Positions 23,507 through 30,149 of a stretch of 30,149 nt of DNA are shown one piece after another. This DNA is from JBFWIL01 sp050256015 (GTDB lineage Bacteria > Bacteroidota > Bacteroidia > Bacteroidales > Prolixibacteraceae), in NCBI GenBank assembly GCA_050256015.1, contig JBFWIL010000003.1, positions 1 to 30,149 of the forward strand, given 5' to 3'. The notes beneath the pieces are model-generated. The model saw only the letters and a program-made list of their open reading frames with translations, did no database searches and was not told the origin of the DNA. Numbering within the stretch: position 1 is the first letter of the stretch; each line of letters starts with the position of its first letter. The position numbers and the translations under genes were made by a program.

Positions 23507-25345
23507 TTATTCAACGGTAACCGACTTGGCGAGGTTACGAGGCTGATCGACATCACAATTCCGCAATACAGCAATATAATAGGCAAAAAGCTGCAGGGGA
23601 ATAACGGACAGCAGGGCGGCCACTGCAGGATGGCAGGACGGTACCACAAACAGGTCGTCGGCCATATTGCGAAGACTGTCGTCATCTTCCGAAACCACAG
23701 CGATAATGTTCCCCTTGCGGGCCTTGACCTCCTGAATATTACTGACCACCTTTTCGTAATAACTGTCCCTGGCTGAAACCACAACTACCGGCAGGTTATT
23801 GTCAACCAGGGCAATCGGTCCGTGTTTCATTTCTCCGGCGGCATAACCCTCGGCATGGATGTAGGAAATTTCCTTCAGTTTCAGTGCCCCTTCCAGAGCC
23901 ACGGGATACAGATACCCGCGTCCAAGGTAAAGAGCATCTCCGGCATCTTTGTATTTCTCAGCCACTTCCCTGAAATGCGGATGATTCATCAAAATGGTCT
24001 CAACCTTGCCGGGTATGGCCAGCATTTCCCCGATCAGCATCTCATAAAATTCCTGGTCAATCTGCCCCAGTTCGCGGGCCAGCTTAAAAGCAAACAGTGT
24101 AAGCACGGTAACCTGGGCTGTAAAAGCTTTGGTGGATGCCACCCCGATCTCCGTACCTGCATGGGTGTATACCCCCGCATCGGTTTCGCGGGCAATGCTT
24201 GAGCCTACGACATTACAGACTCCCAGTATGAGTGCTCCCCATGACCGGGCCATCTTCAGGGCAGCCAGGGTGTCGGCCGTTTCCCCGCTCTGGCTGACCG
24301 CAATCACCACATCGCCGGGCCGGATAACCGGCTTGCGATACCGGAATTCGGAAGCGAATTCCACCTCCACGGGAATCCGGGCATATTCTTCGATCAGATA
24401 TTCACCTACCAGAGCGGCATGCCAGGATGTACCGCAACCCAGGATAATGATCCGCCTGGCCTGTAGAATCTTTGGAAAAACATCCAGCAGTCCGCCCAGC
24501 ACAATCTCATGCTGGTCGGCCTTGATTCTCCCCCGGAAGGTATCTTTAATGGTCTTGGGTTGTTCAAAAATTTCCTTAAGCATAAAATGCTCGAAATCAC
24601 CTTTTTCGAGATCTCCAATACTCAGGTCCACCTTGGTCACCCTGAAATTGGCCGGATCATTGTCAACAGTCTTCAGCGTAAGGTTTTTCTTTTCAATGAC
24701 CGCCACATTGCCGTCGTTCAGATAGATCACGCTATCGGTATACCCCACAATAGGACTGGCATCCGAAGCCAGGAAATACTCGCCCTGGCCAATTCCGATG
24801 ACCAGCGGACTGCCCATACGGGCAGCAATCAGTCTGTCCTTTTCTTCCCGGCAAAGCACGGCAATCCCATAGGCCCCCACCACTTTCGACAAAGCCAGAC
24901 GCACAGCGGTTTCGGCATCGGCTACCCCATCCTGCTCATAAAAATACTCAATCAGGTTCACCAGCACTTCCGTGTCTGTATCCGACCGGAACACGAACCC
25001 CTTGGCTTCCAGGTCCTTTTTCAGTTCCTCATAATTTTCAATGATCCCGTTGTGCACCAGCACAAATTTCCCGTCCATGGAACTGTGCGGATGGGCATTT
25101 GCATCGCTGGGTTCTCCGTGGGTGGCCCATCGGGTATGCCCGATACCCAGATGTCCCTGCACATCCTTGTCGGCTGCATAGGCTTCCAGCTCACTGACTT
25201 TTCCTTTCTTACGATAAGTTTTCAGGCTTGAATTATAAATAGCAATACCGGCAGAATCATATCCCCGGTATTCCAGCCGCTGCAATCCTTTGATCAGTAT
25301 AGGATAGACATTCTTTTCGCCAATGTAACCAACTATTCCACACAT
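23507..25345 (-). CDS. glmS: glutamine-fructose-6-phosphate aminotransferase
   Basis: This 612-residue enzyme makes glucosamine 6-phosphate from fructose 6-phosphate and glutamine, the first step to peptidoglycan and LPS amino sugars. It has the class II amidotransferase N-terminus M-C-G-I-V-G-Y-I-G, in which C2 becomes the nucleophile, with H-T-R-W-A-T-H-G and H-N-G-I-I-E-N-Y. Two SIS domains follow (about 290-430 and 460-600). The sugar-phosphate loop S-Q-S-G-E-T-A-D-T, V-A-S-T-K-A-F-T-A-Q and the C-terminal D-Q-P-R-N-L-A-K-S-V-T-V-E are intact. It lies 43 bases after the glycogen-synthase-like gene and 17 before the Ig-like lipoprotein gene, and no glmS-specific promoter or ribozyme was seen, so it may depend on the promoter at 26216-26246. 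Confidence 0.98.
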   Translation of the reverse strand: MCGIVGYIGEKNVYPILIKGLQRLEYRGYDSAGIAIYNSSLKTYRKKGKVSELEAYAADKDVQGHLGIGHTRWATHGEPSDANAHPHSSMDGKFVLVHNGIIENYEELKKDLEAKGFVFRSDTDTEVLVNLIEYFYEQDGVADAETAVRLALSKVVGAYGIAVLCREEKDRLIAARMGSPLVIGIGQGEYFLASDASPIVGYTDSVIYLNDGNVAVIEKKNLTLKTVDNDPANFRVTKVDLSIGDLEKGDFEHFMLKEIFEQPKTIKDTFRGRIKADQHEIVLGGLLDVFPKILQARRIIILGCGTSWHAALVGEYLIEEYARIPVEVEFASEFRYRKPVIRPGDVVIAVSQSGETADTLAALKMARSWGALILGVCNVVGSSIARETDAGVYTHAGTEIGVASTKAFTAQVTVLTLFAFKLARELGQIDQEFYEMLIGEMLAIPGKVETILMNHPHFREVAEKYKDAGDALYLGRGYLYPVALEGALKLKEISYIHAEGYAAGEMKHGPIALVDNNLPVVVVSARDSYYEKVVSNIQEVKARKGNIIAVVSEDDDSLRNMADDLFVVPSCHPAVAALLSVIPLQLFAYYIAVLRNCDVDQPRNLAKSVTVE

Positions 25346-25388
25346 AAGGAGTAATTATGTAATTAATACCGGGTGCAAGCAGACCGTA

Positions 25389-26192
25389 CTACAACACACT
25401 GTCATAGAATGCGTCATACGCATCAATATAGTTGTCCTGGCCCCGGTATCCCAAAAATGGTTTTTCCTGGGCACGGATATAAGAAGACAGGTCCTCCGGC
25501 AATCCCTTACTTCCCTGAATAACAGCATCAGCATGGAAAATGCCCAAACGGATCATGTTCTCATATGAGGGTTCATTCAGACCAGCCAACTGATCTTCCG
25601 TAATGCCGTCAATCAGAATATGTTGCTTGACTTTGTCATTAAGCGGGCGTTTAAACTGCTCATTATAAACAGAATAAACTACCTTGGATTCGGAAAACAG
25701 CGGATTCTCCCGGTAAGCCGTTTTAATATACAGAGGAACTAAAGAGCAAAGCCAGCCATGGCAATGGATCAGATCGGGTGCCCAACGCAATTTAATAACG
25801 GTTTCAAGAACCCCACGGGCAAAAAATACGGCCCGTTCGTCATTATCTTCGAATTCCTTTCCGCTTTTGTCGCGCAATACGCTTTTTCGCTGAAAGTAAT
25901 CTTCATTGTCGATAAAATAAACCTGCATCCGGGCTGCCTGTATGGAAGCCACCTTGATAATCAGCGGATGATCCGTATCGTTGATAACCAGGTTCATCCC
26001 GGACAAACGAATTACCTCGTGAAGTTGGTTTCTTCTTTCGTTCACACTTCCATACCGGGGCATAAAAGTCCTGATCTCCTTCCCTTTTTCCTGAATACCC
26101 TGGGGAAGAAACCTGGACACCACAGCCATTTCTGATTCGGGAAGATAAGGGGTAATTTCCTGAGAAATGAATAAGACTCTTTTCTTTTCCAT
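25389..26192 (-). CDS. half-length glycogen/starch-synthase-like protein
   Basis: This 267-residue protein matches only the N-terminal (GT5) half of glycogen synthase; complete enzymes are about 450-490 residues. Recognisable parts are V-L-F-I-S-Q-E-I-T-P-Y, the I-R-T-F-M-P-R-Y-G block, Y-F-I-D-N-E-D-Y-F and D-L-I-H-C-H-G-W. The second Rossmann domain with the nucleotide-sugar site is absent. The K-T-G-G-L loop that binds ADP-glucose in real synthases is replaced by P-E-S-E-M. Catalysis as a full glycogen synthase therefore seems unlikely; a regulatory or binding role is possible. Short GT5-like proteins of this kind are known in Bacteroidota annotations. It is divergent from panC and probably leads a unit with glmS. 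Confidence 0.82.
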   Translation of the reverse strand: MEKKRVLFISQEITPYLPESEMAVVSRFLPQGIQEKGKEIRTFMPRYGSVNERRNQLHEVIRLSGMNLVINDTDHPLIIKVASIQAARMQVYFIDNEDYFQRKSVLRDKSGKEFEDNDERAVFFARGVLETVIKLRWAPDLIHCHGWLCSLVPLYIKTAYRENPLFSESKVVYSVYNEQFKRPLNDKVKQHILIDGITEDQLAGLNEPSYENMIRLGIFHADAVIQGSKGLPEDLSSYIRAQEKPFLGYRGQDNYIDAYDAFYDSVL

Positions 26193-26215
26193 GAAGCCAT
26201 GATAAATTTACTATG

Positions 26216-26246
26216 CAAAATTAATAAAAAATTAGTGAATATTCAA
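26216..26246 (-). promoter_or_regulatory. promoter of the glycogen-synthase-like gene and possibly glmS
   Basis: On the minus strand TTG (26244-26246) and TAATTTTG (26216-26223) match the -33 and TAnnTTTG -7 elements with 20 bases between them. The start codon at 26192 follows after 23 bases. It is divergent from the panC promoter, about 145 bases away. Confidence 0.65.
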
Positions 26247-26391
26247 TCCTGTTCTGTACCGGCACACCGGCTGCATCGGGAAATCCCCGGCCTGGAATTG
26301 ACGGCAAAACACCCTGACTGCTGCCTGTCCGGCGAACCGGCCGGAACATCATGCCATGCCGGTAGCAGACAGCCGGTTACCCGTATGCGGG

Positions 26392-26424
26392 TTTGGTTTT
26401 GTGTGAATTTATTTATTTACTTTG
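26392..26424 (+). promoter_or_regulatory. panC promoter
   Basis: TTTG (26392-26395) and TTACTTTG (26417-26424, one mismatch to TAnnTTTG) are separated by 21 bases. The panC start codon lies 20 bases downstream. Because it lies inside the upstream-extended frame, it supports the start at 26445. Confidence 0.6.
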
Positions 26425-26444
26425 CACCCAAATTGATTTGTCAG

Positions 26445-27287
26445 ATGCTGGTTGTAAAGGAAATAAACGAGCTGCGGTCGTTGATCAGCGCTCAAAGACA
26501 GGCAGGTAAGCTCATCGGCTTCGTTCCCACTATGGGTGCCCTGCATGCGGGACACCTCTCGCTGGTTGAACAGGCCGGCAAAAAATCGGACTTCGTGGTA
26601 GTCAGTATTTTTGTAAACCCCACCCAGTTTAACGATCCGAAAGATCTGATCCGTTATCCGCGTAAGCCGGAAGAAGACTTCAAGCTGCTGGAGTCCTCAT
26701 CCTGCGAACTGGTCTTTGTCCCGGAAGTGGAAACCATGTACCCGGAACCCGACACCCGCCGTTTTGATTTCGGCCGGCTGGAACAAATCATGGAGGGCCG
26801 GTTCAGACCCGGACATTTCAACGGGGTTGCCCAGATCGTAAGCAGACTGTTCAGTCTGGTTGAACCCGACAAAGCCTTTTTCGGGCAGAAAGACTTTCAA
26901 CAGCTGGTTATTGTGAAAGCCATGACAAAAAGCTTAAATTTGCCGGTGGAAATTGTGAGCTGTCCTATTGTCCGGGAGGAAAGCGGCCTGGCAATGAGTT
27001 CACGCAACGAACGTCTTACGCCCGAGCAGCGGAAAAATGCGGCACTGATCTACCGGACGCTCAGCGAAGCAGGAAACAAAGCCGGACAAATGAACGTAAA
27101 AGAATTAAAAGAGTGGGTTATGGGGAAGCTTGATGCAAATCCCTTTCTGAAGAGTGAATATTTTGAAGTGGTTGACGAAGAAAACCTTCGGTCCGTCGAA
27201 AGCTGGAATGAGCCGGGTAATAAAGTGGGATGCGCGGCTGTTTACTGCGGAGAGGTCAGACTGATTGACAATGTGGTTTTCCATTAA
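26445..27287 (+). CDS. panC: pantoate-beta-alanine ligase
   Basis: This 280-residue enzyme joins pantoate and beta-alanine with ATP to make pantothenate, the coenzyme A precursor. The HIGH-type nucleotide motif H34-A-G-H37 lies within P-T-M-G-A-L-H-A-G-H-L-S-L. The substrate-binding F-V-N-P-T-Q-F, G-Q-K-D-F-Q-Q and the C-terminal M-S-S-R-N-E-R-L loop (KMSKS-like) are all present. The frame is open upstream to 26199, but that segment is unlike the family and lies before the promoter, so ATG 26445 is chosen. panD, which supplies beta-alanine, starts 9 bases after the stop, so the two are co-transcribed. The genes for pantoate synthesis (panB, panE) are not in the window. Confidence 0.97.
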   Translation: MLVVKEINELRSLISAQRQAGKLIGFVPTMGALHAGHLSLVEQAGKKSDFVVVSIFVNPTQFNDPKDLIRYPRKPEEDFKLLESSSCELVFVPEVETMYPEPDTRRFDFGRLEQIMEGRFRPGHFNGVAQIVSRLFSLVEPDKAFFGQKDFQQLVIVKAMTKSLNLPVEIVSCPIVREESGLAMSSRNERLTPEQRKNAALIYRTLSEAGNKAGQMNVKELKEWVMGKLDANPFLKSEYFEVVDEENLRSVESWNEPGNKVGCAAVYCGEVRLIDNVVFH

Positions 27288-27296
27288 AAGCAAAGC

Positions 27297-27650
27297 ATGA
27301 TGTTTATTGAAGTATGCAAATCCAAAATACACAAGGTGACCGTCACGGAAGCCAACCTCCAGTACGTAGGAAGCATTACTATTGACGAGGACCTGATGGA
27401 CGCCGCCAGAATCATTGAAAACGAAAAAGTTCAGGTGGTCAACATCAACAACGGAGAACGCCTGGAAACCTATGTAATCAAAGGCCGGCGTGGTTCGGGA
27501 GTGATTTGCCTGAACGGTCCGGCTGCCCGGAAAGTGGCCGTGGGCGATGTGGTCATTATCATTTCTTATGCTTCCATGGATCCGGAGGAAGCCAAAAAGT
27601 TCAAGCCAAGTCTTGTTTTTCCCGACACCGACACCAACCGGATTGTCTGA
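27297..27650 (+). CDS. panD: aspartate 1-decarboxylase
   Basis: This 117-residue pyruvoyl enzyme makes beta-alanine from aspartate for pantothenate synthesis. It has the self-cleavage site G-S in L-Q-Y-V-G-S-I-T-I-D, where the Ser becomes the pyruvoyl group, and the K-S-K-I-H-K-V-T-V-T-E-A-N start. The A-R-I-I-E-N-E-K-V-Q-V-V-N-I-N-N-G block and N-G-P-A-A-R motif are also present. Two ATG codons are adjacent; starting at 27300 would put the processed serine at position 25, as in the E. coli enzyme, and 27297 at 26. It follows panC by 9 bases, and the pair supplies both steps around beta-alanine. Length and motifs are standard. Confidence 0.97.
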   Translation: MMFIEVCKSKIHKVTVTEANLQYVGSITIDEDLMDAARIIENEKVQVVNINNGERLETYVIKGRRGSGVICLNGPAARKVAVGDVVIIISYASMDPEEAKKFKPSLVFPDTDTNRIV

Positions 27651-27704
27651 GACCTTTCCGGATTGTTTCCCGATTGCTTACCTTTACCGGGAAAAACAAC
27701 GCTC

Positions 27705-29066
27705 ATGCCTAAAACAAAAACCGTATTTGTCTGTCAGAACTGCGGAGCCAGTTCTCCCAAATGGATCGGACACTGCCCCGGCTGCGGTGAATGGAACAGC
27801 TACACGGAGGAAATCCGGGTCAAAGAGCCGGGCAGCTTCCGGACGGGCTACACCACAAACGGGGAAAAGCCCCGGAAACTTTCGGAAGTGCAGGCCGGAC
27901 AAATCAGCCGGATTGACACGCATAACAGGGAGCTTAACCGGGTACTCGGAGGCGGATTGGTACCCGGATCGCTGGTGCTGATCGGGGGAGAACCCGGCAT
28001 CGGCAAATCGACGCTGGTGCTTCAGCTGGCCCTGGAACTCGGCGGGCAGAAGATTCTTTACGTGTCGGGAGAGGAAAGCATTCAACAGATAAAGATTCGT
28101 GCCGACCGGCTGCAAAGGTGTAATGACAGCTGTTATTTCCTGAGCGAAACCTCCCTGGAAAACATAATCAGTCATTGCGAACAACTTAACCCCGAACTCC
28201 TGGTAATCGATTCAATCCAGACCATGGCCACTGCAGGAATTGAATCTTCCCCCGGATCGGTCAGCCAGATTCGCGAAAGCACCAACGGTATCCTGAAATT
28301 TGCCAAAAGCCGCCGCATCCCGGTGATTCTGATCGGACACATTACCAAAGAGGGAAGTCTGGCCGGCCCGAAGGTGCTTGAACATATGGTAGACACGGTA
28401 CTTCAGTTTGAAGGAGAAAACCAGTATATGTACCGCATCCTTCGGGCCGTGAAAAACCGCTTCGGATCCACTTCAGAACTGGGTATCTTCGAGATGGTAA
28501 ACTCGGGAATGCGCGAAGTAAGCAATCCTTCCGAATTGCTGATTAACCTTGACGACAACGGACTGAGCGGAACAGCCATTGCCTGTGCCATAGAGGGGAA
28601 CCGCCCCCTGCTCATCGAGATCCAGTCGCTGGTCAGCACGGCCGCCTACGGCACCCCTCAGCGTTCATCCACGGGCTTTGACCTGAGACGGCTGAATATG
28701 CTGCTGGCCGTTCTCGAAAAAAGGGCCGGATTTAAGCTGGCCACCAAAGACGTTTTTCTGAATGTAGCCGGCGGCATGCATGTTAATGATCCGGCAACCG
28801 ATCTGGCCGTGATCTCGGCCGTACTTTCCTCCAACTTCGACCTGCCGGTGGAAAAGACCATCTGCTTTGCGGGCGAAGTGGGACTCTCAGGCGAGATCCG
28901 CACGGTAAACCGGCTGGAACAACGCATTGCCGAAGCAGAAAAGCTGGGAATGGACAAAATTTTTATTCCGGGAAACAACAAAGGCATTCCGCCAAAAAAA
29001 TACCGCATTGCAGTGGAACCGGTAAACCGGGTCGATGTGTTTTTTACCAAGCTGTTCCGGAAATAA
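27705..29066 (+). CDS. radA: DNA repair protein RadA
   Basis: This 453-residue protein processes recombination intermediates (branch migration) and is related to RecA. It has an N-terminal zinc finger with C10, C13, C24 and C27 (C-Q-N-C and C-P-G-C) and Walker A G-G-E-P-G-I-G-K-S-T at 94-103. A Walker B-like segment L-L-V-I-D-S-I-Q-T and the RadA-specific K-N-R-F-G-S motif (V-K-N-R-F-G-S) follow. The C-terminal Lon-protease-like domain (about 290-453) has G-G-M-H-V-N-D-P-A. ATG at 27705 gives the standard beginning M-P-K-T-K-T-V-F-V-C-Q-N-C-G. The frame continues upstream to 27663 without homology. It lies 54 bases after panD and might be read from the panC promoter. Confidence 0.97.
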   Translation: MPKTKTVFVCQNCGASSPKWIGHCPGCGEWNSYTEEIRVKEPGSFRTGYTTNGEKPRKLSEVQAGQISRIDTHNRELNRVLGGGLVPGSLVLIGGEPGIGKSTLVLQLALELGGQKILYVSGEESIQQIKIRADRLQRCNDSCYFLSETSLENIISHCEQLNPELLVIDSIQTMATAGIESSPGSVSQIRESTNGILKFAKSRRIPVILIGHITKEGSLAGPKVLEHMVDTVLQFEGENQYMYRILRAVKNRFGSTSELGIFEMVNSGMREVSNPSELLINLDDNGLSGTAIACAIEGNRPLLIEIQSLVSTAAYGTPQRSSTGFDLRRLNMLLAVLEKRAGFKLATKDVFLNVAGGMHVNDPATDLAVISAVLSSNFDLPVEKTICFAGEVGLSGEIRTVNRLEQRIAEAEKLGMDKIFIPGNNKGIPPKKYRIAVEPVNRVDVFFTKLFRK

Positions 29067-29105
29067 CGGCAGGGCCGACCGGTCTTTTCTGACGAACTGA
29101 ATTGA

Positions 29106-29113
29106 TAATTTTG
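29106..29113 (+). promoter_or_regulatory. putative -7 element for the DUF4296-like gene
   Basis: TAATTTTG is a full match to TAnnTTTG and ends 24 bases before the ATG at 29138. A TTTT run 17 bases upstream is a weak -33 candidate. Its position excludes an upstream ATG at 29102. Confidence 0.5.
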
Positions 29114-29137
29114 CAAAACAAATACAAGCATATACCC

Positions 29138-29524
29138 ATGAGACGATACAGACATATCCTGATGCTGACCGCCCTGTTGCTTTTGTCTGCTGTTTCCTGC
29201 AAGGAAAAAGGCATTCCCAAACCCGAGGACCTGATCGGGAAAAAACAGATGGTCAACATCCTCTACGACATACACCTGAGCGAAGCCATGGCCGAACAAT
29301 ACCGCTACAATAACCCGGACAGCCTCAAACTAGATGCGGGGGAACTGTACCAGGGAATTCTGAATAAATACCGGCTGGCCGATTCCACACTTATCCGGTC
29401 AATTCTCTATTACTCATCCTATCCGAAAATATACGAAGAAATTTATGCCCGGGTAATCGAACGGATGAACATGGAACAGGGAGAGATGAACAAACCAAAG
29501 GAAATCAAAGTAAGATCAAAATGA
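29138..29524 (+). CDS. DUF4296-like lipoprotein
   Basis: This 128-residue lipoprotein has a signal peptide M-R-R-Y-R-H and a lipobox, S-A-V-S-C, with lipidation at C21. The mature part has the block I-L-Y-D-I-H-L-S-E-A-M-A-E (about 43-55), then Y-Q-G-I-L-N-K-Y, and S-I-L-Y-Y-S-S-Y-P-K-I-Y-E-E-I-Y. This matches the DUF4296 lipoproteins of Bacteroidota, whose function is unknown. It has its own likely promoter, and its TGA overlaps the ATG of the next gene (ATGA), so the two are probably translationally coupled. The upstream ATG at 29102 is unlikely because the promoter-like element lies after it. Confidence 0.83.
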   Translation: MRRYRHILMLTALLLLSAVSCKEKGIPKPEDLIGKKQMVNILYDIHLSEAMAEQYRYNNPDSLKLDAGELYQGILNKYRLADSTLIRSILYYSSYPKIYEEIYARVIERMNMEQGEMNKPKEIKVRSK

Positions 29525-30018
29525 CCAGGTGTTTTGCGGCCCATATGGTTTTTCCCGTATGCTGCGCCCCGATCCCGCGCGGCATCATAGAAACGGAAGA
29601 AGACGGCTCGGTGATCCGGCTCATACGTCCGCAGGGCCAGCTATCCGAGCTGGCCCGAATGGAATTTCACAGCGGTATTCTCTGTCCGCTTTTCGCCGGA
29701 ATTTTTCCCGAATATCCCGATACCCGCCTTCCACAGCTTCCCCCGGCCCTGCAGGCCTATTCCCGCCTACTTCCCCCGGCCGGTTACGGACACCGGCGAA
29801 CGCTGGAATGGATGAAAGCCATCCAGCAGCAACATCCGGGGATGAGCCTGGAACAACTAATCCGGCTGTTTACCCTGGAAAGCCGGCAGGCAGACCACAA
29901 TACCCGGTCCAAGGCAACTTTGGAAGCCGGAAACCGTCCGGGAATTCTGCTGATCAGTGGGCTGGACCTCATCCGTATGCGTCTTTCCCCGGCAAGCAGG
30001 CTTAAAAAACTGATATAA
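29521..30018 (+). CDS. amidohydrolase-like protein lacking the catalytic barrel
   Basis: This is a 165-residue protein. Residues 1-57 look like the N-terminal beta-sandwich half of an amidohydrolase (R-G-I-I-E-T-E-E-D-G-S-V-I-R-L, then E-F-H-S-G-I-L-C-P). Residues about 92-165 look like the end of the same family (L-E-W-M-K-A-I-Q-Q-Q-H-P-G-M-S-L-E-Q-L-I-R-L-F-T-L, then E-A-G-N-R-P-G-I-L-L-I-S-G-L-D-L). The metal-binding H-x-H that should follow G-I-L-C-P and the whole TIM barrel (normally about 220 residues) are missing, replaced by a short proline-rich link. It is therefore unlikely to be a hydrolase. The frame is intact and overlaps the preceding lipoprotein stop by ATGA, so it appears to be expressed rather than simply decayed. 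A remnant pseudogene cannot be excluded. Confidence 0.6.
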   Translation: MTRCFAAHMVFPVCCAPIPRGIIETEEDGSVIRLIRPQGQLSELARMEFHSGILCPLFAGIFPEYPDTRLPQLPPALQAYSRLLPPAGYGHRRTLEWMKAIQQQHPGMSLEQLIRLFTLESRQADHNTRSKATLEAGNRPGILLISGLDLIRMRLSPASRLKKLI

Positions 30019-30022
30019 TCCT

Positions 30023-30030
30023 TACTTTTG
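30023..30030 (+). promoter_or_regulatory. putative -7 element for the radical SAM gene
   Basis: TACTTTTG is a full match to TAnnTTTG and ends 16 bases before the ATG at 30047. No -33 TTTG is visible upstream. Confidence 0.45.
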
Positions 30031-30046
30031 CGGAAAAATATTTTTC

Positions 30047-30149
30047 ATGGCAACCTTCCTATTTGACCGAATCATCTTCGGTCCCGTAAAAAGCAGGCGG
30101 CTGGGCACCTCCCTGGGAGTAAACCTGCTGCCGGTCAACAGCAAGCTTT
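30047..30149 (+). CDS. radical SAM protein, 5' end only
   Basis: The frame starts at ATG 30047 and runs off the window end, giving 34 complete codons. The peptide reads M-A-T-F-L-F-D-R-I-I-F-G-P-V-K-S-R-R-L-G, then T-S-L-G-V-N-L-L-P-V-N-S-K-L. The F-G-P-V-x-S-R-R-L-G-x-S-L-G block directly precedes the CxxxCxxC cluster in one family of radical SAM proteins (COG0731-like). The cysteines themselves lie outside the window, so the family call rests on this N-terminal block. The preceding short amidohydrolase-like gene is 28 bases upstream. Confidence 0.72.
   Translation, partial: MATFLFDRIIFGPVKSRRLGTSLGVNLLPVNSKL

Noticed and set aside
23490..25388. A glmS ribozyme or riboswitch
   Set aside because: The glmS ribozyme is a feature mainly of Gram-positive bacteria, and the 43-base gap upstream of glmS is too short to hold one.
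26199..26444. Upstream extension of panC by 82 codons
   Set aside because: It is unlike the N-terminus of any pantothenate synthetase and precedes the likely promoter; the HIGH motif has its usual distance from ATG 26445.
1..30149. CRISPR arrays, tRNA genes, insertion sequences or prophage
   Set aside because: I saw no spaced direct repeats, cloverleaf-like tRNA sequence, transposase or integrase genes, or terminal inverted repeats. A covariance-model scan would be needed to exclude small RNAs.

Overview
The window looks like an ordinary chromosomal stretch from a member of the Bacteroidota, most likely Bacteroidales. The evidence is an Oar-type TonB-dependent receptor, several lipoproteins with Bacteroidota-style signal sequences, a DUF4296-type lipoprotein, a PadR/PspC cluster, and many upstream elements fitting the Bacteroidota -7 promoter consensus TAnnTTTG. 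Only one clear Shine-Dalgarno sequence was noticed. I see no tRNA or rRNA genes, insertion sequences, phage genes, CRISPR arrays or attachment sites. Genus-level placement is not possible from what I can see.

Layout. 1-270: the 3' end of an outer-membrane beta-barrel gene. 490-3376 (minus strand): an envelope module with a secreted protein carrying three L-E-x-W-M repeats, a PadR repressor, a large PspC membrane protein and a small PspC protein. 3810-10474 (plus): an Oar-like TonB receptor with a strong terminator, then a lipoprotein GH2 beta-galactosidase with its own terminator. 10714-11706: nadA with a good promoter. 11826-13824 (minus): a tRNA-dihydrouridine synthase and a CPBP membrane protease. 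14000-17480 (plus): dnaG, a flavin-binding PNPOx-like protein and an extended SDR, the last two coupled by a GTGA overlap. 17470-18447 (minus): a ROK sugar kinase. 18617-19609 (plus): an aldo/keto reductase. 19625-21393 (minus): an OmpA/glycine-zipper lipoprotein and a membrane-anchored coiled-coil protein. 21546-26192 (minus): a probable transcription unit of a half-length glycogen-synthase-like protein, glmS and an Ig-like lipoprotein. 26445-30149 (plus): panC, panD, radA, a DUF4296-like lipoprotein, a short protein resembling an amidohydrolase without its catalytic barrel, and the start of a radical SAM gene.

Functionally these are housekeeping genes (NAD and pantothenate/CoA synthesis, replication priming, recombination, tRNA modification, amino-sugar synthesis) mixed with envelope genes (PspC/PadR module, OmpA lipoprotein, TonB receptor). 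No clear new multi-gene system was found. The most unusual items are the barrel-less amidohydrolase-like protein coupled to the DUF4296 lipoprotein, the GT5 half-protein without its substrate-binding K-T-G-G-L loop, the L-E-x-W-M repeat protein in the PadR/PspC module, and an apparently leaderless dnaG promoter. Promoter elements repeatedly sit about 15-30 bases before the chosen start codons and exclude several longer candidate starts.
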